NCBI RefSeq assembly: GCF_001413925.1
Contig: NZ_LBMJ01000001.1
Location: forward strand, 310,001-374,000
Reading direction: 5' to 3'
DNA length: 64,000 nt
Origin: Nonlabens sp. YIK11
GTDB lineage: Bacteria; Bacteroidota; Bacteroidia; Flavobacteriales; Flavobacteriaceae
Part shown: positions 60,491 through 64,000 of the stretch, piece after piece
How the letters are laid out: each line of letters begins with the position of its first letter
How positions within the stretch are numbered: the stretch's first letter is position 1
Program-made: the position numbers and the translations under genes
The notes under the pieces: generated by a model
The model's database searches: none
Told to the model about the DNA's origin: nothing
The model's input: the letters and a program-made list of their open reading frames with translations, nothing else

Positions 60491-61099
60491 ATGAGTACAA
60501 TGGAGTTACCAGATTTCCTACATGATTTAACTGGAGAAGATGATTTGCCTTCCATTAAGTATGCTACTGAAATTTTCAGCATGCTTGAGGTTAAAAAAAT
60601 CAAGAAGAAACAAGTCTTGCTTCATCTAGGTGAGGTGTGTGACAACATTTACTTCATCAAGTCTGGCATACTTAAAGGTTCCATCATTGATGAATATGGA
60701 GATTTACACACCACTAGATTTGTGGCAGAGAACGATGTGATGACATCCATGTATAGTTTTGTGGACCAGACACCTTCCAATATTCAAATCCAATGCGTTG
60801 AGTCTGGAGAGGTATTGTGCTTTAACCATCAAGACTTCACCTACATCAACAAACTTTATCCAGGATTGCTTCCCGCATTTCAAAAGCTCATGCTCAAAAG
60901 GTACCATAACCTACTGGATGAAAAGTCTCGTATGATTACCAACGACGCGACCACACGCTATCTAAAATTTATGGAGCGTTACAAGGATATGGAAGAGCGC
61001 CTACCACTTAAAGACATCGCTTCTTATTTGGGAATTAGACAACAATCTTTAAGTCGTCTGCGCAGTAAGCTGGATCCTGAGAGCGTAGATATGCACTAA
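60491..61099 (+). CDS. Crp/Fnr-family transcription regulator
   Basis: 202 residues: cyclic-nucleotide-binding-like beta roll (about 30-125, e.g. VLLHLGEVCDNIYFIKSGIL) and C-terminal winged helix with recognition region LKDIASYLGIRQQSLSRLRSKL (about 172-193). No Fnr-type cysteine cluster, so oxygen sensing by iron-sulfur is unlikely; the ligand is unknown. Divergent from hemD, which it may regulate. Confidence 0.88.
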   Translation: MSTMELPDFLHDLTGEDDLPSIKYATEIFSMLEVKKIKKKQVLLHLGEVCDNIYFIKSGILKGSIIDEYGDLHTTRFVAENDVMTSMYSFVDQTPSNIQIQCVESGEVLCFNHQDFTYINKLYPGLLPAFQKLMLKRYHNLLDEKSRMITNDATTRYLKFMERYKDMEERLPLKDIASYLGIRQQSLSRLRSKLDPESVDMH

Positions 61100-61113
61100 G
61101 CATTTGCATTCAT

Positions 61114-61121
61114 TATCTTTG
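61114..61121 (+). promoter_or_regulatory. -7 element for yicC-gmk-nadD
   Basis: TATCTTTG (TAnnTTTG), 18 nt before ATG 61140. Confidence 0.4.
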
Positions 61122-61139
61122 CTGGCCTAAAATGAGCGC

Positions 61140-62006
61140 ATGATTATTTCCATGACTGGATATGGTAAAGCTGTCCAGCAACTACCACAACGCAAGATTA
61201 CCGTAGAGATACGCACCTTAAATAGCAAGAACCTTGATCTTAATCTAAGGATTCCCAACGCGTATCGTGAGAAGGAATTAGAGATTAGAAAAATAGCTGC
61301 CGCCCAGCTTTCCAGAGGTAAGATCGACCTTGCCCTGCACATAGAAAATACCAGCGGCAAGACGGGACAAACTTTGAATATTGATCAAATCGAGCAATAC
61401 ATTGATCAATTGTCTCAGATCAAAAATCTAGACTCCGATAACAAAATACAACTCGTACAGATCGCTTCCACCTTTCCAGATGTTTTCCTGACAACTCAAG
61501 AAGAAGTGGAAGATTCTGAATTTGATGTCGTTCTAAAAACAGTTCAAGAAGGTCTTGATGCGGTCAATGATTATCGCAAAAACGAAGGCGAAATCCTAAG
61601 AGAGGAATTTACCAATCGTATTGATAACATCGCACAGTTACTGGATGACGTCATCGTTGACGATAAGGAACGACTTGACGGCATACGTACCAGACTTGAA
61701 AAAGCCGTAGCTGACCTAAAAGAGAAAGTTGATGAAAATAGGTTTGAGCAGGAATTGATCTATTATCTAGAGAAATATGACATCACAGAAGAAAAAGTGA
61801 GGCTCAACAACCACCTCAACTATTTCAAGGAAACCATGCAGGCAGATACTTCTCAAGGCAAAAAATTAGCTTTTATTTCCCAAGAGATAGGTCGCGAAAT
61901 TAATACCATAGGTAGTAAAGCGAATCATGCATCCATGCAGCAAAAAGTGGTTCAAATGAAAGATGAACTGGAGAAGATTAAAGAACAAATGCTTAACGTA
62001 CTGTAA
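61140..62006 (+). CDS. yicC: YicC-family endoribonuclease
   Basis: 288 residues. N-terminal SMTGYGKAVQQLPQRKITVEIRTLNSKNLDLNLR and C-terminal domain with IGREINTIGSKANHA (DUF1732) define the YicC/YloC family, an RNase acting on small RNAs and mRNAs in E. coli. Its stop overlaps the gmk ATG by one base (TAATG), and nadD follows, forming a three-gene unit. Confidence 0.92.
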   Translation: MIISMTGYGKAVQQLPQRKITVEIRTLNSKNLDLNLRIPNAYREKELEIRKIAAAQLSRGKIDLALHIENTSGKTGQTLNIDQIEQYIDQLSQIKNLDSDNKIQLVQIASTFPDVFLTTQEEVEDSEFDVVLKTVQEGLDAVNDYRKNEGEILREEFTNRIDNIAQLLDDVIVDDKERLDGIRTRLEKAVADLKEKVDENRFEQELIYYLEKYDITEEKVRLNNHLNYFKETMQADTSQGKKLAFISQEIGREINTIGSKANHASMQQKVVQMKDELEKIKEQMLNVL

Positions 62007-62605
62007 TGGAAATACAGCCAAAATTAATCGTGTTTAGCGCACCGTCAGGAGCAGGAAAAACAACTCTAGTAAGGCATCTATTAAAACAAAAGGAACTCAA
62101 CCTCGCTTTCTCTATCAGTGCTGCCTCTAGAGAACCTAGAACAGGAGAAGTTGACGGTAAGGATTACTACTTTCTTGGCTTGAAAGAGTTTAAGAACAGG
62201 ATAAGAAAAGAAGAGTTCCTAGAATTTGAAGAAGTCTATAGAGATCAGTTTTATGGTACTTTGAAGTCAGAAGTAGAGCGTATTTGGGCCTTAGGTAAAC
62301 ACGTTATTTTTGATATTGACGTAGTAGGTGGATTGAGGCTTAAGAAAAAATTCCCAGAACGTACTTTGGCCATTTTTGTAAAGCCACCTTCTATTAATGA
62401 GCTTCAGATAAGACTCAAAAAGCGTAAGACCGAAACCCCAGAAAAAATTGCTATGCGCGTTGCAAAAGCCAGTACAGAAATGGCCACCGCACCGCAGTTT
62501 GATATCATTATTAAGAATGACGATCTTAATTTAGCCAAAGAACGCGCCATTCAAGTAGTAAAAGACTTTATCAATCAACCAGTACCTAGAGATGAAGAAG
62601 AGTAA
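62006..62605 (+). CDS. gmk: Guanylate kinase
   Basis: 199 residues. Phosphorylates GMP to GDP. Walker A SAPSGAGKTTL (about 10-20), GMP-binding SREPRTGEVDGKDYYF, and FEEVYRDQFYGT. Coupled at both ends: one-base overlap with yicC, 14-nt overlap with nadD. Confidence 0.96.
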   Translation: MEIQPKLIVFSAPSGAGKTTLVRHLLKQKELNLAFSISAASREPRTGEVDGKDYYFLGLKEFKNRIRKEEFLEFEEVYRDQFYGTLKSEVERIWALGKHVIFDIDVVGGLRLKKKFPERTLAIFVKPPSINELQIRLKKRKTETPEKIAMRVAKASTEMATAPQFDIIIKNDDLNLAKERAIQVVKDFINQPVPRDEEE

Positions 62606-63179
62606 GGTAGGACTCTATTTTGGCACGTTCAATCCTATTCACATAGGCCACTTGGCCATTGCAAATTATCTGGTGGAAAACAGCGATTTGAAGGAAATCT
62701 GGATGGTAGTCACACCTCATAATCCTTTAAAAAAGAAGAGTACCTTATTAGATGATTATCAACGGCTGCACATGGTACATCTTGCCGTAGACGATTATCT
62801 AAAAATCAAGCCCAGTCAGATAGAGTTCAATTTACCACAGCCCAATTACACGGTAAACACCTTAGCACATCTAAAGGAAAAATATCCTGATACAGATTTT
62901 GTCCTGATCATGGGTGAAGATAATTTGAAGAGCCTACCTAAGTGGAAGAATTACAAAGTGCTTCTAGAAGACTACAGCATCATTGTCTATCCTAGAATAT
63001 CTGCTGGCGAGGTACCGTTGGAATTGATCGACCATCCCAGCATACAAAAAATTGATGCTCCTATCATGGAGATTTCTTCTACCATGATTAGAAATGGAAT
63101 CGCCAGTGGCCAAGACCTTAGATACTTCTTGCATCAAGAAGTAAACACCTACATCACAGAGATGAACTTCTACCAGTAA
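62592..63179 (+). CDS. nadD: Nicotinate-nucleotide adenylyltransferase
   Basis: 195 residues. Adenylylates nicotinic acid mononucleotide in NAD synthesis. Nucleotidyltransferase motif GTFNPIHIGHLAIA (HxGH), MGEDNLKSLPKWK and the ISSTMIR signature. Overlaps gmk by 14 nt. Confidence 0.95.
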   Translation: MKKSKVGLYFGTFNPIHIGHLAIANYLVENSDLKEIWMVVTPHNPLKKKSTLLDDYQRLHMVHLAVDDYLKIKPSQIEFNLPQPNYTVNTLAHLKEKYPDTDFVLIMGEDNLKSLPKWKNYKVLLEDYSIIVYPRISAGEVPLELIDHPSIQKIDAPIMEISSTMIRNGIASGQDLRYFLHQEVNTYITEMNFYQ

Positions 63180-63183
63180 AAAA

Positions 63184-63217
63184 CCGCCCGCAACCTTTTG
63201 AAAGGTTTACAGGCGGC
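63184..63217 (-). terminator. Terminator of the leftward gene at the window end
   Basis: Outer stem CCGCC / GGCGG with an inner AACCTTT / AAAGGTT hairpin; on the minus strand it is followed by TTTTTT, so it serves the gene at 63258; it may also stop nadD transcripts. Confidence 0.75.
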
Positions 63218-63257
63218 TTCCAACCAACCAAATCTTCAGTTTCTTAACTAGAAACTT

Positions 63258-64000
63258 TTATTTTTCTTTTCTTGCGCGATCTACATCCAGTAATCTAGAT
63301 TTTGTAGCCACGCTACTCTTGTACTGTATAAAGTTTCTACCCTTGAATTCATAGGTAGTACCAGATGATATATGATATAATTCTATCGTTTTATCATCGA
63401 TCACGTAAAGGTCGAAATAATCATTGCCTAAAAAATCATAATCGAGCGTTAAATGCTTGTTAAGTGAGCCTGGTGAGGCGTCCTCAACCCAGTATTCACC
63501 GTTGTAATCCCAAAATATACTTCCAGTCGTCATCGCATTGCGATCTTGTGAGCTCTGAAATACATCTGCATTGGTTCCAGGTCTAAATCTTAAGTAGTTT
63601 TCCTGGTCAAATTCATTGATCGCACCTGCATTGCTGGTATAGGTTTTTTCCCAGGCACCATACTCCTGCAAGAAATACTGGATGTTGTTGTAAAATAATT
63701 TATCATAGTCAAACGTACTCGTGCTGTACCCATCCAGAAAGTATCGAGTGCCACTATAGGTATCCCTAAGTTCAATGCGGTTAAAGCTGTTGACATACAC
63801 ATCAAATTCATGAACGCCATCAATGTCGTGATCAATAGTCAACGTATCAAAGTAAGTATCATAAACACCTACATCAATGCCTATTCCAGATCCTGCACGA
63901 CCCAATCCCACAAGATTATTGTTGGCATAGAGCGTTCCATATTCAAATGTCAAGGTAAAGGCACGAGTCATGAATGGAATGTCCAGGTTACCTTGGGCAC
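63258..64000 (-). CDS. Uncharacterised beta-rich protein, N-terminus beyond the window
   Basis: The frame stays open from its stop at 63258 to the right edge of the window: upstream of the in-frame ATG at 63971 it reads AQGNLDIPF without a stop, so the gene continues past 64000 and the true start is not visible. About 247 visible residues, beta-rich, with many Asp, Tyr, Phe and Asn and an Arg/Lys-rich end (SRLLDVDRARKEK). Not recognised. Flavobacterial proteins of this type beside nadD are sometimes mis-annotated after their neighbour; nothing here suggests a nucleotidyltransferase. Confidence 0.6.
   Translation of the reverse strand, partial: AQGNLDIPFMTRAFTLTFEYGTLYANNNLVGLGRAGSGIGIDVGVYDTYFDTLTIDHDIDGVHEFDVYVNSFNRIELRDTYSGTRYFLDGYSTSTFDYDKLFYNNIQYFLQEYGAWEKTYTSNAGAINEFDQENYLRFRPGTNADVFQSSQDRNAMTTGSIFWDYNGEYWVEDASPGSLNKHLTLDYDFLGNDYFDLYVIDDKTIELYHISSGTTYEFKGRNFIQYKSSVATKSRLLDVDRARKEK

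Noticed and set aside
1..64000. Search for a defence island, prophage, insertion sequence or biosynthetic cluster
   Set aside because: No transposase, integrase, phage structural gene, restriction-modification, toxin-antitoxin or NRPS/PKS gene was recognised; gene content is mainly housekeeping.

Overview
The window is a chromosome segment from a marine-type member of the Flavobacteriaceae (Bacteroidota). The evidence is a type IX secretion protein (PorZ-like) with a C-terminal sorting domain, TonB-dependent receptors with a carboxypeptidase-regulatory N-terminus, a DUF4369/TlpA lipoprotein, an IPExxxVDY-type protein beside pyruvate kinase, an OmpA with thrombospondin type-3 repeats, TAnnTTTG promoter -7 elements and almost no Shine-Dalgarno sequences. 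The genus cannot be fixed from the sequence; Nonlabens or a close relative is only a guess. Most of the window is housekeeping.

Layout: 1-204 is the end of a TonB receptor; 300-4236 holds a small membrane protein and mfd; 4318-5655 is a disulfide oxidoreductase; 5652-12586 is a leftward operon porZ-recO-TonB receptor-pdeM-TspO-like; 12792-14718 is an AT-rich two-gene glycosyltransferase cassette; 14814-18898 has gdhA, an outer-membrane protein, a trans-sulfuration enzyme and a DinB-fold protein; 18954-25102 has ArsC/Spx-like, EamA, two tandem unknown paralogues, thioesterase, MATE, dienelactone hydrolase and hemH; 25411-28912 has a zinc-ribbon protein, an M28 membrane peptidase and an epimerase; 28899-30412 has CYTH-rnhA-purN; 30547-34897 has acpP-fabF-rnc and an IPExxxVDY-type gene-pyk pair; 34973-41489 has dinB, a thioredoxin lipoprotein, an NAD(P)-binding protein, a PfkB kinase, a long PurF and a small lipoprotein; 41549-51932 has superoxide dismutase, an AddA/RecB-like nuclease-helicase, kbl, ompA, an AddB-like nuclease and a hydrolase; then tRNA-Ala(GGC), a second MATE, a 44-residue membrane protein overlapping queD, and an SRPBCC membrane protein; 55315-60048 is a leftward haem/potassium block hemD-hemE-trkH-EI24-hemF; 60491-63179 has a Crp/Fnr regulator and yicC-gmk-nadD; the window closes inside a lipoprotein-like gene.

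The most striking signal is not a gene. A 16-bp perfect palindrome, CGCTTTCGCGAAAGCG, occurs 14 times exactly, five times with small changes and twice with a second palindrome nested at the same internal point: about one copy per 3 kb. Thirteen of the 21 copies lie inside coding sequences, in all three reading phases (AFAKA, RFRES, LSRKR), and six of the eight intergenic copies lie within 40 nt of a stop codon. This resembles the cyanobacterial HIP1 situation: a highly iterated palindrome tolerated in genes, probably a site for a chromosome-wide DNA-binding or DNA-modifying process. Secondary leads are a structured ~96-nt repeat before the small protein-queD pair, a 15-nt sequence shared by the gdhA and pyk control regions, and related hairpins flanking the AT-rich glycosyltransferase cassette.
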